Of a DNA stretch of 64,000 bases, positions 1 through 8,069 are shown piece after piece. The position numbers and the translations under genes are program-made. Where the stretch lies: positions 58,565-122,564 of the forward strand of contig DANP01000028.1 of NCBI GenBank assembly GCA_002499905.1. The letters are read 5' to 3'. The notes below the pieces were generated by a model, which was given only the letters and a program-made list of their open reading frames with translations, made no database searches and was not told where the DNA came from. The DNA is from Methanolinea sp. UBA277 (lineage in GTDB: Archaea > Halobacteriota > Methanomicrobia > Methanomicrobiales > Methanospirillaceae). How positions within the stretch are numbered: the stretch's first letter is position 1; the number at the start of each line of letters is the position of its first letter.

Positions 1-1
1 T

Positions 2-400
2 ATCAGGGAGGGTGATGTGGTGGTGATCCGGTACGAAGGACCCCGGGGCGGTCCCGGGATGCCGGAGATGCTCTCACCGACTTCCGCCCTGATGGGGCTC
101 GGGTACTCGAAGGTCGCACTGGTCACCGACGGGCGGTTCTCGGGAGGGACACGGGGCCCCTGTATCGGGCATGTCGCACCCGAAGCAGCGGCCGGGGGGC
201 CGATCGGCCTGATCCATGACGGGGACACGATCGCAATCGATCTCCGGGAACGCACGCTCGACGTCCTGCTTCCCAAAGGAGAGCTTGAACGGCGGCGTTC
301 GTTCTGGGAACCGAGGACAAAACCTCTCACCGGAATCCTTGCCCGGTATGCCGCGACCGTTGCCCAGGCTGACCGCGGAGCGGTCCTCGTGAAGGAATAA
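2..400 (+). CDS. ilvD: Dihydroxy-acid dehydratase, C-terminal part (cut by window edge)
   Basis: Dihydroxy-acid dehydratase makes the 2-oxoacid precursors of valine, leucine and isoleucine. About 132 codons are visible, open from the left edge; the first codons read IREGDVVVIRYEGPRGGPGM. This is the characteristic C-terminal half of the IlvD/Edd family: the EGPRGGPGMPEM segment and TDGRFSGGTRGPCIGHV are both highly conserved. The GTG codons at 17, 20 and 23 are internal, not starts. The gene ends in TAA at 400. Identity is secure; the N-terminal iron-sulfur ligands are outside the window. Confidence 0.95.
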   Translation: MREGDVVVIRYEGPRGGPGMPEMLSPTSALMGLGYSKVALVTDGRFSGGTRGPCIGHVAPEAAAGGPIGLIHDGDTIAIDLRERTLDVLLPKGELERRRSFWEPRTKPLTGILARYAATVAQADRGAVLVKE

Positions 401-489
401 CCGGGTTTGCAGGGAGCAGGGAGGTATCCCCACTCCCTGTGACTTTAGCAACCCTTAACATGGACGGGCAGGAAAGCTATGGATAATCC

Positions 490-681
490 ATGACAGACGA
501 ATCAGGCACCTATACCGATGTGACCTGCTGCCACTGCGGCGGTCTCGGGTGCATCTACTGTGATCGGATCGGGAAGGTCAGGGTACGGGCTCCCGCCCGG
601 AAATGCCGTCACTGCGATGGAATCGGGTGCATTTACTGCGGGTTTACCGGATGGGCCGGCCTGAAAGGAAAGTACGACTGA
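490..681 (+). CDS. Small double CxxC zinc-finger-like protein
   Basis: This 63-aa protein starts at ATG 490. It holds two near-identical cysteine modules: CCHCGGLGCIYC at about residues 13-24 and CRHCDGIGCIYC at about 39-50. Each looks like a half of a DnaJ-type CxxCxGxG finger with an extra IYC. Eight or nine cysteines in 63 residues suggest that it binds zinc or an Fe-S cluster. It has no membrane segment or signal peptide. It lies 89 bases after ilvD on the same strand, too far to prove co-transcription. I do not recognise a named family and no function is assigned. The repeated motif argues against a chance ORF. Confidence 0.7.
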   Translation: MTDESGTYTDVTCCHCGGLGCIYCDRIGKVRVRAPARKCRHCDGIGCIYCGFTGWAGLKGKYD

Positions 682-855
682 GTCCCGGCCGGTTTCGCAC
701 CGGGCGACAGGGGTGATTGGTCCGGCATGCACAGCGGGCAATCCTCCGCTCCCTTTTCCTGAACACACTATGTTCTGCCGCATCGTTCTGGAGACATCCG
801 GGTCAGGAAGGCACGATCACGCCGTTACACTATCTGAAAAGAGAAGGCCGGGGGG

Positions 856-1488
856 TTACTGCCGGAACACCAGGGTTCCGGCGATTTTGTCGTGAAGTCC
901 CTGTCGGTAGGCGGTGAACGCGATAATCAGGAACCCGATGAAGAGGGTGAAGACACAGAGGTATTTCCCGAAGAACCGGAGGGTTGCCCGGGAAAAGGTG
1001 ATCCTGGTCCCCTGCATATCGGTTACCGCTGCCCCGATGGCCATTTTTCCAAGCGATGCCTGGTTTCTGGAGCTCTCAAGGTAGGCGAAATAGATCCAGG
1101 GGACCAGGATGAAGAAGATGATTACGGAGAGGAGGATCTGGGGGGGTACGACGGCATTGACAATCTGACCGGTGGCATCGGTCCGTGGGACATGCAGGTA
1201 GTACTGGTTGAGCATCCTGACCGTCTCCGATACCGGATCAGGACGCCCGAAAAGCCAGGAAACAATACCGACAATCGCGGCAGCCATGAGATTGAAGAGA
1301 AAGAGAAAGATGAGATCGATGAGCCCGCCAAGAAATCTCCCACCAAGGCCGGCAAATTTCTCCGTCCTGATGGATCCCACCCGTTTCCGGGTAAAGGGAC
1401 GTTCGCGGTACTCTTTCAGGTTGGCTCCACACCATTGGCAGTATTTTCCTGATTGTTCTGTCTCTTTTCCACATTTGGGACAGTCCAT
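856..1488 (-). CDS. Zinc-ribbon RDD-family membrane protein
   Basis: The 210-aa protein begins with a zinc ribbon (CPKC at residues 3-6, CQWC at about 21-24). An RDD-type membrane domain follows: a hydrophobic span after GGRFLGGLIDLIFLFLF, another near LLSVIIFFILVPWIYF, and a final one near LCVFTLFIGFLIIAF, ending in RQGLHDKIAGTLV, the usual end of RDD proteins. I start at ATG 1488 because AAAGGAG lies about seven bases upstream; an ATG eight codons earlier lacks this. RDD proteins are membrane proteins of poorly known role, some linked to transport. The gene is convergent with the small CxxC gene and follows the ABC permeases on the same strand. Confidence 0.85.
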   Translation of the reverse strand: MDCPKCGKETEQSGKYCQWCGANLKEYRERPFTRKRVGSIRTEKFAGLGGRFLGGLIDLIFLFLFNLMAAAIVGIVSWLFGRPDPVSETVRMLNQYYLHVPRTDATGQIVNAVVPPQILLSVIIFFILVPWIYFAYLESSRNQASLGKMAIGAAVTDMQGTRITFSRATLRFFGKYLCVFTLFIGFLIIAFTAYRQGLHDKIAGTLVFRQ

Positions 1489-1625
1489 CAGTCTACTCCT
1501 TTGTTTAAACATTGTACGGGCATATCTTTAATGTATCGGTTAAAATTCTGCCCTGATTCCGAATACGCGTGATTTACGAAACATTGCGTGTTTTTCTTCA
1601 GAAGGAAATCAGTCGTAATCCTCCG

Positions 1626-2693
1626 TCATCCGGCCGCCCCCCTCGCAGAACGGGTGACGGCCAGGGACAGGAGGATTGCGGCTGCGGCCCCCGCCAGCAG
1701 AATCATTCCCTGGCCGGGAACGGTTCCCCCGGATGCGAGAACTGCAACCTGGTTGAGCGGGTTTCCGGGAATGGCGAGGACCACCAGCATCAGCACCACG
1801 ACAGCGAGGGAGAAGATGACCTGTGCCCCGGTCCGTTCCCGGTAGTGCAGGCCGGTGAGTGCCCCGATCAGGATGAGGGCGAGCGAGCTCACCATGACAT
1901 ACGCCATGACCAGTGGCAGGCCGGCGATAGGGATGCCGTTGAGCATGAGGAGGAGAATCCAGGCGCCGGCCTGGAGCGGGACCAACACAAAGCAGGCAAG
2001 GATCTTGCCCCATACCACCTCCACCATGGTTACCGGGGCAGAAAGGAGTGTCTCGTAGGTCCGGTGCTCATATTCCTCGGTGATGAGGTCGATGATCAGG
2101 GCAGCGGATACCACTGCCGGCATGAAAAGGAGGAGCGGGAGGAGCAGGCCGTACACGAACTCGTAGAAACCCGGAGCTCCACCGTCTTCTTCCGGGAACT
2201 GCAGATCAACGGGTATCAACGTCAACCGTGATGACCGGATCTCCCGGAGCTGTTCCTCATACTCGATAAAGACCTCTTTGAGCCTGACATTGATGACCGC
2301 GGACTGGATATCGTTCTGCACGGTGTAGAGGGTGATCGTGATAGGGTCCGGCCCGTCCGGGTTCGACGGCGGGACATAGATCACGGCCGAGACCTTCCGC
2401 TCTTTGAGGGACGCTATGGCCGATGAGAGATCCATCGGATAGACACGGATATCCCCGCGGACATCCAGCAGGAACCGGAGCGGCAGATCCTCCCCTGCAT
2501 AGGCAATGCGGTACTGCGTACCGGAGTAATCGCCGACCAGGGACGGATCGTAGAGGGAGGTGAGGCCTACCAGGAGGAACGATGAGAACATGGCCACGAA
2601 GAGCTGGAGGAGGATGGCGAGGAGGATGGTCTTTTCCCGGGAGAGGGCGGAGAGATCCTTTTTCATTATGATGGACAGGGTCCGTCCCTTCAC
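1626..2693 (-). CDS. ABC-2 type transporter permease
   Basis: This 355-aa membrane protein has the ABC-2 permease plan: one N-terminal transmembrane segment (residues about 22-45), a long extracytoplasmic loop of some 150 residues, then a block of five to six hydrophobic segments. The segment EEYEHRTYETLLSAPVTMVEVVWGK is typical of NatB/ABC-2 permeases. The start is GTG at 2693, which overlaps the TGA of the upstream permease as GTGA. ORFs reaching 2843 only read through the neighbour. It should pair with the other permease and the divergent ATPase at 4585-5472 as an exporter. The substrate cannot be told. Confidence 0.85.
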   Translation of the reverse strand: MKGRTLSIIMKKDLSALSREKTILLAILLQLFVAMFSSFLLVGLTSLYDPSLVGDYSGTQYRIAYAGEDLPLRFLLDVRGDIRVYPMDLSSAIASLKERKVSAVIYVPPSNPDGPDPITITLYTVQNDIQSAVINVRLKEVFIEYEEQLREIRSSRLTLIPVDLQFPEEDGGAPGFYEFVYGLLLPLLLFMPAVVSAALIIDLITEEYEHRTYETLLSAPVTMVEVVWGKILACFVLVPLQAGAWILLLMLNGIPIAGLPLVMAYVMVSSLALILIGALTGLHYRERTGAQVIFSLAVVVLMLVVLAIPGNPLNQVAVLASGGTVPGQGMILLAGAAAAILLSLAVTRSARGAAG

Positions 2694-4501
2694 CAGAGCC
2701 ACCCCCTGAGAATCCAGAGATTGGCGGCGCAGTGGACCAGGGTGGCCAGACAAAGCCCGGGGAGGTATCCGGCCCGCCCTCCCAGCCTGAGTGCGGTCCC
2801 CGTGATGAGGATGCCTGCCAGATGGATCAGGAACGGAACCCATAAGAGGGTGAGCGAGGAAAAGAGGACGGTCCCGAAGACCGATTCAGCGATCTGGGAA
2901 ATGGTGACCAGCAGGAGGAGTTTCTCGGCAATGAGGAAGGCGAGCGCGGTGACCACTGCACCGGCCAGCACATTCTTCCAGGTGAGGAATCCGGGAAACC
3001 TGGTGGAAAATGTGTAGATGCCGACAGATTTTGCTATCTCTTCGATGGCAGCAGCGGCAACCAGGATCAGGATGAGAGAGAGGGGCAGGGGAAGGTTGAA
3101 GACCAGCACCAGGAGGAGCATCTGGGCCATGAAGACGAAGGGGACGGCCAGCATCCCGAGCAGGAAGAGCGAGAGCCAGGGGTGCCCGGGATGGAGCATT
3201 GAGGAGATGAAATCCACCCCGGTTGAGACGAGACCCTTCGTTGAGAAGAGGCGTTCCTCCCTGAAATTGACCACTGCTGTGTACAGGAGCACGATGCTGG
3301 TGATAGAGAAGAGCGACGTCGAGAAGAGGAACTGTGACAGGGTATAGGGCTGCTGCTCAAGGGTGTAGATCATCAGGGTGACCGGGGAGACGAGACTCAT
3401 AACGTGGACATCGGCAAAGATGCTCGGAAAGAAGAGGTAGCAGGTGATCACGGTCGAGAAGAAGATTGAAATGAACGATAGTTCACGGAAGCTCCGGGCG
3501 GTCATCCCGATAATAAGGCCGCTGGCAAGGAAGAAGAAGATGACCGGGATGAGCGGCAGTACGATGAGCGGGGTTGCCCCGACAACCAGGCAGAGGAGGA
3601 GCGAGACGGCAAGCATCGCACCGGTATAGGGGAGGGATTTTCCGGCGATCACCACCCATGATTTCACCGGAGTAGAGAGCAGCGTCTCTCCCCGCCGTTC
3701 GATCCGCTCGTTCATGACGCTCATCATGAGGAACTGGGAAATAAAGTACAGGGGGAAAATAAAGACAAAGATGAGAATGATAGCATCGAATGGCAGCGGC
3801 GGCGAGAGCTGGGAAGGTGTCTGATAGGGTGATGCCGAGGTCCCGCTTCCGCCAAGATAATCAGAGTAGCGGATCAGGGTGCCATCGCTGCCGGAAGACT
3901 GGATCATGCCGGCCCTGAACTCCTCGGGAGAAATGGCAGGAACCGGATCAGGAGGGGCGATTGAAGGAACCGGGCCGGATGGTAGCGGAGATCCCCGCGA
4001 CCGGACTTGTGAGGCGAGCTGTGCACCGGATCCGGGGGCAGAGAAATCCAGTTCACTCTTCACGGTGGCAGTCTCAACCAGGAGGGGATATGCCGCGAAG
4101 ATATCCGCCTCCCGGCTGTAGACGGCATTCCTGTACCGGTCATACACCTGCATGAGGGCACCGGTTGCAGCCGCCCCCCGATCGGTGTCTGCAGGGAGTA
4201 CCTGCCCTTCAACCATTACCAGGTCAAAGGAGGCCTGGTATCGTGTGAGAACCGTGCGGTCAAGCACAATGACCCTGAAACGGTTGTCGGAGGCGACGAT
4301 ACCTGCGAAGACAGGGTCATCAGTTCCTACGGAATACATCGCATCCTGGAGGTGGAGACCGCTCTCTGCGGACATGAGCGTGGCACCCCCGAGGAGAATG
4401 AGCAGCAGGATGGCGTGGGGGAGAATTTTTTTCCCGGGAACAATGAGCGATTTTTTCGTCTCCCAGCGTGCAAAGGTGAGAATCTGGGCCCAGATGGTCA
4501 A
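2690..4501 (-). CDS. ABC-2 type permease fused to a PrsW-like intramembrane protease region
   Basis: This 603-aa membrane protein combines two parts. Residues 1 to about 420 form an ABC-2 permease: one N-terminal TM, a large outside loop, and TMs with the segment ERIERRGETLLSTPVKSW. Residues about 430-603 form a second membrane domain with EEIAK at 487-491, FLIAE (E526), FLIH (H560) and HCAAN (H590). These match the order of the EExxK, FxxxE, H and HxxxN motifs of PrsW/CPBP glutamic-type intramembrane proteases. The fusion is read directly; the protease assignment is by motif only. The gene is translationally coupled to the next permease by GTGA. An ABC ATPase starts 84 bases away on the other strand. 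Confidence 0.85.
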   Translation of the reverse strand: MTIWAQILTFARWETKKSLIVPGKKILPHAILLLILLGGATLMSAESGLHLQDAMYSVGTDDPVFAGIVASDNRFRVIVLDRTVLTRYQASFDLVMVEGQVLPADTDRGAAATGALMQVYDRYRNAVYSREADIFAAYPLLVETATVKSELDFSAPGSGAQLASQVRSRGSPLPSGPVPSIAPPDPVPAISPEEFRAGMIQSSGSDGTLIRYSDYLGGSGTSASPYQTPSQLSPPLPFDAIILIFVFIFPLYFISQFLMMSVMNERIERRGETLLSTPVKSWVVIAGKSLPYTGAMLAVSLLLCLVVGATPLIVLPLIPVIFFFLASGLIIGMTARSFRELSFISIFFSTVITCYLFFPSIFADVHVMSLVSPVTLMIYTLEQQPYTLSQFLFSTSLFSITSIVLLYTAVVNFREERLFSTKGLVSTGVDFISSMLHPGHPWLSLFLLGMLAVPFVFMAQMLLLVLVFNLPLPLSLILILVAAAAIEEIAKSVGIYTFSTRFPGFLTWKNVLAGAVVTALAFLIAEKLLLLVTISQIAESVFGTVLFSSLTLLWVPFLIHLAGILITGTALRLGGRAGYLPGLCLATLVHCAANLWILRGWLW

Positions 4502-4584
4502 TTCATCCCCCGATATACAAAAAGGGTAGGTTCAGCACCTATAAGAGACTGCAGGTGGAGGAATGAGTAGCACGAAACGCAGAA

Positions 4585-5472
4585 ATGATCGAAGCTACCG
4601 CTCTTTCAAAGAAATACCGTGATGTTCCCGCCCTCGATGCAATCAGTTTTTGTTTCGAAGAGGGAGAGGTCATCGGGATCATCGGGCATAACGGCGCAGG
4701 AAAGACCACGCTCCTCAAGCTCCTGGCAGGGTTGATCCTTCCTTCGTCAGGAACTCTCTGTCTCCACGGGATAGACGTTGCCCGGAACCCGGACCAGGTC
4801 AAGGAGCTCATCGGGTACCTGCCGGAAGAATCGCGCCTGTACGAGACCATGACCGCAGAGGACTACCTTGCCTTCTTCGGAGAGATCTACGGCCTCTCCC
4901 GGGAGGAGATCGCCGCACGGAGGGAGCGCCTCTTTGCCGCCCTCGCCCTTCAGACGGATGGAAAGAAGCTGTCAGAGTTCTCCAAGGGGATGAAGCGGAA
5001 GGTGGCCATCGCCCGGTCGCTCCTGCATGATCCCGCCATTCTCATCTGCGACGAACCGACCTCGGGCCTCGACCCCATGACCTCCCGGTTCATCCTGGAT
5101 TACCTCCGGGGCCTGCGGGAAGGAGGAAAAACGGTCATCCTCTCTGCCCACAATCTCTCCCAGGTCGAGGCCATCTGCGACCGGATTATGATCCTCCGTC
5201 GGGGAAGGATCATGGCAGTGGGGAGTATGCCGGAACTCCGGGCGATGTTCGGCACCATATCCTACAGCGTATACTATTCCGCACCGGGGGGTGGAGCCCT
5301 CCCCGGGCTCCCGGAGCATGTCCGGGAGGGGGGGTTATTCAGGGTCCGTGCCGGGAGCATCGAAGAGATGAATGCCATTACCTCTAAGATTGCCGCTGGT
5401 GGCGGTATCGTGGAACGGATCGAGTCCCACTTCCCGAGCCTCGAGGAGATGCTGGTGAAGATCGGACGGTAA
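4585..5472 (+). CDS. ABC transporter ATP-binding protein
   Basis: This 295-aa ATPase of the ABC-2 (NatA/CcmA-like) type has Walker A GHNGAGKTT (about residues 34-42), a degenerate signature FSKGMKRKVAIA, Walker B ILICDEPTSGLDP and an H-loop in LSAHNLSQVEA. The last 90 residues are the variable domain common to this group. It is transcribed away from the two ABC-2 permeases, whose first start codon is only 83 bases distant, so the three probably make one exporter with a divergent promoter. No close Shine-Dalgarno precedes ATG 4585; GGTGGAGG lies about 24 bases upstream, so the message may be leaderless. Confidence 0.92.
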   Translation: MIEATALSKKYRDVPALDAISFCFEEGEVIGIIGHNGAGKTTLLKLLAGLILPSSGTLCLHGIDVARNPDQVKELIGYLPEESRLYETMTAEDYLAFFGEIYGLSREEIAARRERLFAALALQTDGKKLSEFSKGMKRKVAIARSLLHDPAILICDEPTSGLDPMTSRFILDYLRGLREGGKTVILSAHNLSQVEAICDRIMILRRGRIMAVGSMPELRAMFGTISYSVYYSAPGGGALPGLPEHVREGGLFRVRAGSIEEMNAITSKIAAGGGIVERIESHFPSLEEMLVKIGR

Positions 5473-5768
5473 GGGACGAACCGGGACAGAGGCGAAGGAT
5501 TTACGGGGATGGGACCCATCCGCCGATAGCACATCCGGAGAGGATGCGATGCCATGGCTGCGTGAGTGCGTTCTTCGTGCATGAACCTGTGGATGAAGGA
5601 AAGAGATCCGTGTATCACGGTATGAAATCAGACCGTGTTTTGAAGAGAATTGAGGAATTGTTTCCCGGCAGAGCATGCCGGCTGATTGGTCTCTTTGGAA
5701 AAGAGTTCACCGGTTGTCTGATGATACCTCAGGGGGCATCGCTGGAGGAGAGAGCACCGAAAAATGAA
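5473..5768. other. Gene-free stretch before tRNA-Lys
   Basis: About 296 bases between the ABC ATPase and the tRNA gene. The only long open frame (5544-5807) runs antisense into the tRNA and ends in its T arm, so I do not call it. No repeat or strong hairpin was seen. It should contain the terminator of the ATPase gene and the 3' trailer of the tRNA. Confidence 0.5.
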
Positions 5769-5842
5769 CGGGCTTGGGGGGATTTGAACCCACGACCTAC
5801 GGATTAAGAGTCCGTCGCTCTGCCAAACTAAGCTACAAGCCC
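5769..5842 (-). tRNA. tRNA-Lys (CUU anticodon)
   Basis: On the minus strand the gene folds as a full cloverleaf. The acceptor stem is GGGCTTG/CAAGCCC, the D arm contains AGTTTGGCAGAGC, the anticodon stem ACGGA/TCCGT closes the loop CTCTTAA (anticodon CTT), and the T loop is TTCAAAT. The discriminator base is G and no CCA is encoded. The second pair of the T stem is a U-C mismatch (GTGGG against CCCCC). No intron is seen. The anticodon reads the Lys codon AAG. Confidence 0.95.
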
Positions 5843-5960
5843 TCTGGTGTAACCTAGATTAATGGTTGCAGCACCGTCATAAACCTTTCTCATTATCCCT
5901 CGAACAGCCCCGGAATCGGAATCGGGGCCGCAGGTATGTTCAGAAACCCGGGTTGTAACC

Positions 5961-5967
5961 TTAATAT
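5961..5967 (+). promoter_or_regulatory. TATA-like box for the DHH protein gene
   Basis: TTAATAT lies about 29 bases before ATG 5993, the distance expected for archaeal TBP binding and a leaderless or nearly leaderless message. This supports the start at 5993 over the ATG at 5936, which would put the box inside the gene. Confidence 0.5.
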
Positions 5968-5992
5968 CCATCGGAAGTGCATATTAGCGCAT

Positions 5993-7459
5993 ATGCCTGA
6001 TTCGGTGCAGAACGAGCCTCCCGGCCGGGTAAAGTATGCTCTTTTCGGGTGTGGCAGCACGGGATACCACATCCTCCAGGAACTCAGGGATACGGCCAGC
6101 AGGGTCCTGGTATATGACCGGAACGAGGACCGGGTCAGGGAGCTACGGGAGCAGGGTATCGAAGCGATGGCCAGGGACATCAGTTCACCGGATATGCTCT
6201 CCGGACAGCCTGCACCTGAGATAGCATTCGTGCTCTCCGGGGACCCGGACGCAAATTTCGCCGCCGTGCAGACCCTCCGCGACAGCGATCCGCATGTTCA
6301 TATCCTGGTCCGTGCCCCGGATGGCCTCGCTGCCGGCCGCCTCGAAGAAGCCGGTGCAGATGTGGTGATCAACCCGCACCAGGTGGTGGCAAAGGCGGCG
6401 GTCCACCAGATCACGAAACTCCACTCTACCCGGATCTCCCAGCGGCTCTACTCCCTCCTCTCCGAATGGGAGGGGACCCTTGGGATCATCGCCCACAAGA
6501 ACCCCGATCCCGACGCCATCTCGAGCGCCCTTGCATTGTCGGTGATCGCCGCGAATGCCAACCCGAACCGGCTCACCTGCCGAATCTTCTATGACGGAAT
6601 CATCGGCCACCAGGAGAACCGGACCCTGGTGAACCTGCTCGAGATCAAGATGGAGAAAGCTGACCCTTCGGCGCTCCAGGAATGCACCTACCTCGCCCTC
6701 GTGGATTCCCCTGCCCCCGGGGTGAACAATTCCCTCCTTCCCAGAACCCGGGTGCACATCATCATCGACCACCACCGGGACGGGCAGGGGCCGGACTCCG
6801 GTGCGGTCTTTGTGGATGCCCGCCCGGGCCTCGGTGCGACGGCAAGCATCCTTGCCCAGTACCTGCAGGAACTGGATATCGCTGTCGATAAACGGGTGGC
6901 CACCGGGCTCCTCTACGGTATCCGGTCTGATACCCGGGACTTCAGGCGGAACGTGACCCCGCAGGATTTGAACAACGCCGCCTTTCTCCTGCCCCTCACC
7001 GATGCGGATCTCCTCGACCAGATCATGTCACCGTCCCTCTCCCAGGAGACGCTGGACGTGCTTGGCACCGCCATCCGGAACCGGAAGATCACCAGCGGAT
7101 ACCTGATCTCGAACGTCGGGTTTATCCGGAACCGGGACGCCCTTCCACAGGCGGCGGATCTCCTCATCAGCCTGGAAGGAGTCAATACCGCGCTTGTCTA
7201 CGGCATCTCTGATGAGGCAATTGTCATGTCCGCCCGCAACCGCGACGTCCGGATTCATATCGGCAACGTGCTCCGTGAGGCGTTCGGGGATGTCGGCGAT
7301 GCCGGCGGACATCCCAGCATGGCTGCGGCAACGATCCCGCTGTCGTACTTCTCCCGGGTCAGGAACAAGGAGGAGCTGCTCTCGCTCATCATGGATCCTC
7401 TGATCGCCCGGTTCAACGGGATTGTAGGCCTCGAGAACGAGGGGAAGAATGGACTTTGA
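5993..7459 (+). CDS. TrkA-N (RCK) plus DHH/DHHA1 phosphoesterase fusion protein
   Basis: This 488-aa cytoplasmic protein has an N-terminal Rossmann TrkA-N domain (ALFGCGSTGYHILQEL, then LVYDRNEDRV; about residues 14-135). A DHH phosphoesterase follows: motif I HKNPDPDAISSA, the DHH signature in HIIIDHHRDG, and a C-terminal DHHA1 domain with GGHPSMAAATIPL. DHH/DHHA1 enzymes hydrolyse phosphodiesters such as nanoRNA or cyclic dinucleotides, and the RCK-type domain probably senses NAD(H) or a nucleotide; both roles are inferred from the families. The start is chosen by the TATA box 29 bases upstream. The stop overlaps mptE by 11 bases, so the two are coupled. Confidence 0.88.
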   Translation: MPDSVQNEPPGRVKYALFGCGSTGYHILQELRDTASRVLVYDRNEDRVRELREQGIEAMARDISSPDMLSGQPAPEIAFVLSGDPDANFAAVQTLRDSDPHVHILVRAPDGLAAGRLEEAGADVVINPHQVVAKAAVHQITKLHSTRISQRLYSLLSEWEGTLGIIAHKNPDPDAISSALALSVIAANANPNRLTCRIFYDGIIGHQENRTLVNLLEIKMEKADPSALQECTYLALVDSPAPGVNNSLLPRTRVHIIIDHHRDGQGPDSGAVFVDARPGLGATASILAQYLQELDIAVDKRVATGLLYGIRSDTRDFRRNVTPQDLNNAAFLLPLTDADLLDQIMSPSLSQETLDVLGTAIRNRKITSGYLISNVGFIRNRDALPQAADLLISLEGVNTALVYGISDEAIVMSARNRDVRIHIGNVLREAFGDVGDAGGHPSMAAATIPLSYFSRVRNKEELLSLIMDPLIARFNGIVGLENEGKNGL

Positions 7460-8069
7460 GGAGTGGGAGCCGTACTATATCCGGATCCTGGAAAGCTTCG
7501 GGTTTGAGCGTGAGAAGGATGAGGAGGCCGCCCTGCTGCTCGCCGCCCTCCTCCCCCGCGACGACCTGCCGTTCCTCGAATCCCTCTGCCGGGGAAAGGT
7601 AGTAACCGTCTGCGGGAATGCCCCCTGCCTGAAGGATGAACTCCGGTGTATCGAGGGCGTGGTATGTGCCGCAGACGCAGCCTCGGAGGTTCTCCGGAAA
7701 GCGGGCATCCGTCCGGATGCAGTCTTCACCGACCTTGACGGCGCCACCGGTGACTTCCCCGTCATGAACAGCGAGGGAACGGTGATGGTGATTCATGCCC
7801 ATGGTGACAACATGCCGCTCATCCGGTACTGGACGCCGAAATTTACCGGTCCGGTTGTCGGCACCACCCAGGCCCGCCCCATATCTCCTCTCCACAATTT
7901 CGGGGGATTCACCGATGGGGACCGGGCGGTCTTTGCCGCAGACCACCTGGGTGCAGAACGGATCATCATCATCGGATTCGACCTTGATGACCCGGATGTC
8001 GATTTCGTCAAGCGGGGAAAGCTCCAGTGGGCGCGGCAGCTTCTCGCCCTGATCGGCCATGCCTGCTGA
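7449..8069 (+). CDS. mptE: 6-hydroxymethyl-7,8-dihydropterin pyrophosphokinase, MptE family
   Basis: This 206-aa protein of the DUF115/MptE family activates 6-hydroxymethyl-dihydropterin with ATP in the tetrahydromethanopterin pathway. Matching features are VVTVCGNAPCLKDEL, the DAVFTDLDG segment with acidic residues that could bind metal, VIHAHGDN, GTTQARP and GFTDGDRAVF. Length fits the archaeal family. It overlaps the DHH protein gene by 11 bases and the radical SAM gene by 11 bases, so all three should be made from one message. Confidence 0.88.
   Translation: MDFEEWEPYYIRILESFGFEREKDEEAALLLAALLPRDDLPFLESLCRGKVVTVCGNAPCLKDELRCIEGVVCAADAASEVLRKAGIRPDAVFTDLDGATGDFPVMNSEGTVMVIHAHGDNMPLIRYWTPKFTGPVVGTTQARPISPLHNFGGFTDGDRAVFAADHLGAERIIIIGFDLDDPDVDFVKRGKLQWARQLLALIGHAC

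Noticed and set aside
1569..2231. 220-codon frame antisense to the ABC-2 permease
   Set aside because: It is a mirror of the permease coding strand and its product is low-complexity.
5544..5807. 87-codon frame ending in tRNA-Lys
   Set aside because: It ends inside the tRNA (antisense) and has no motif or ribosome site.
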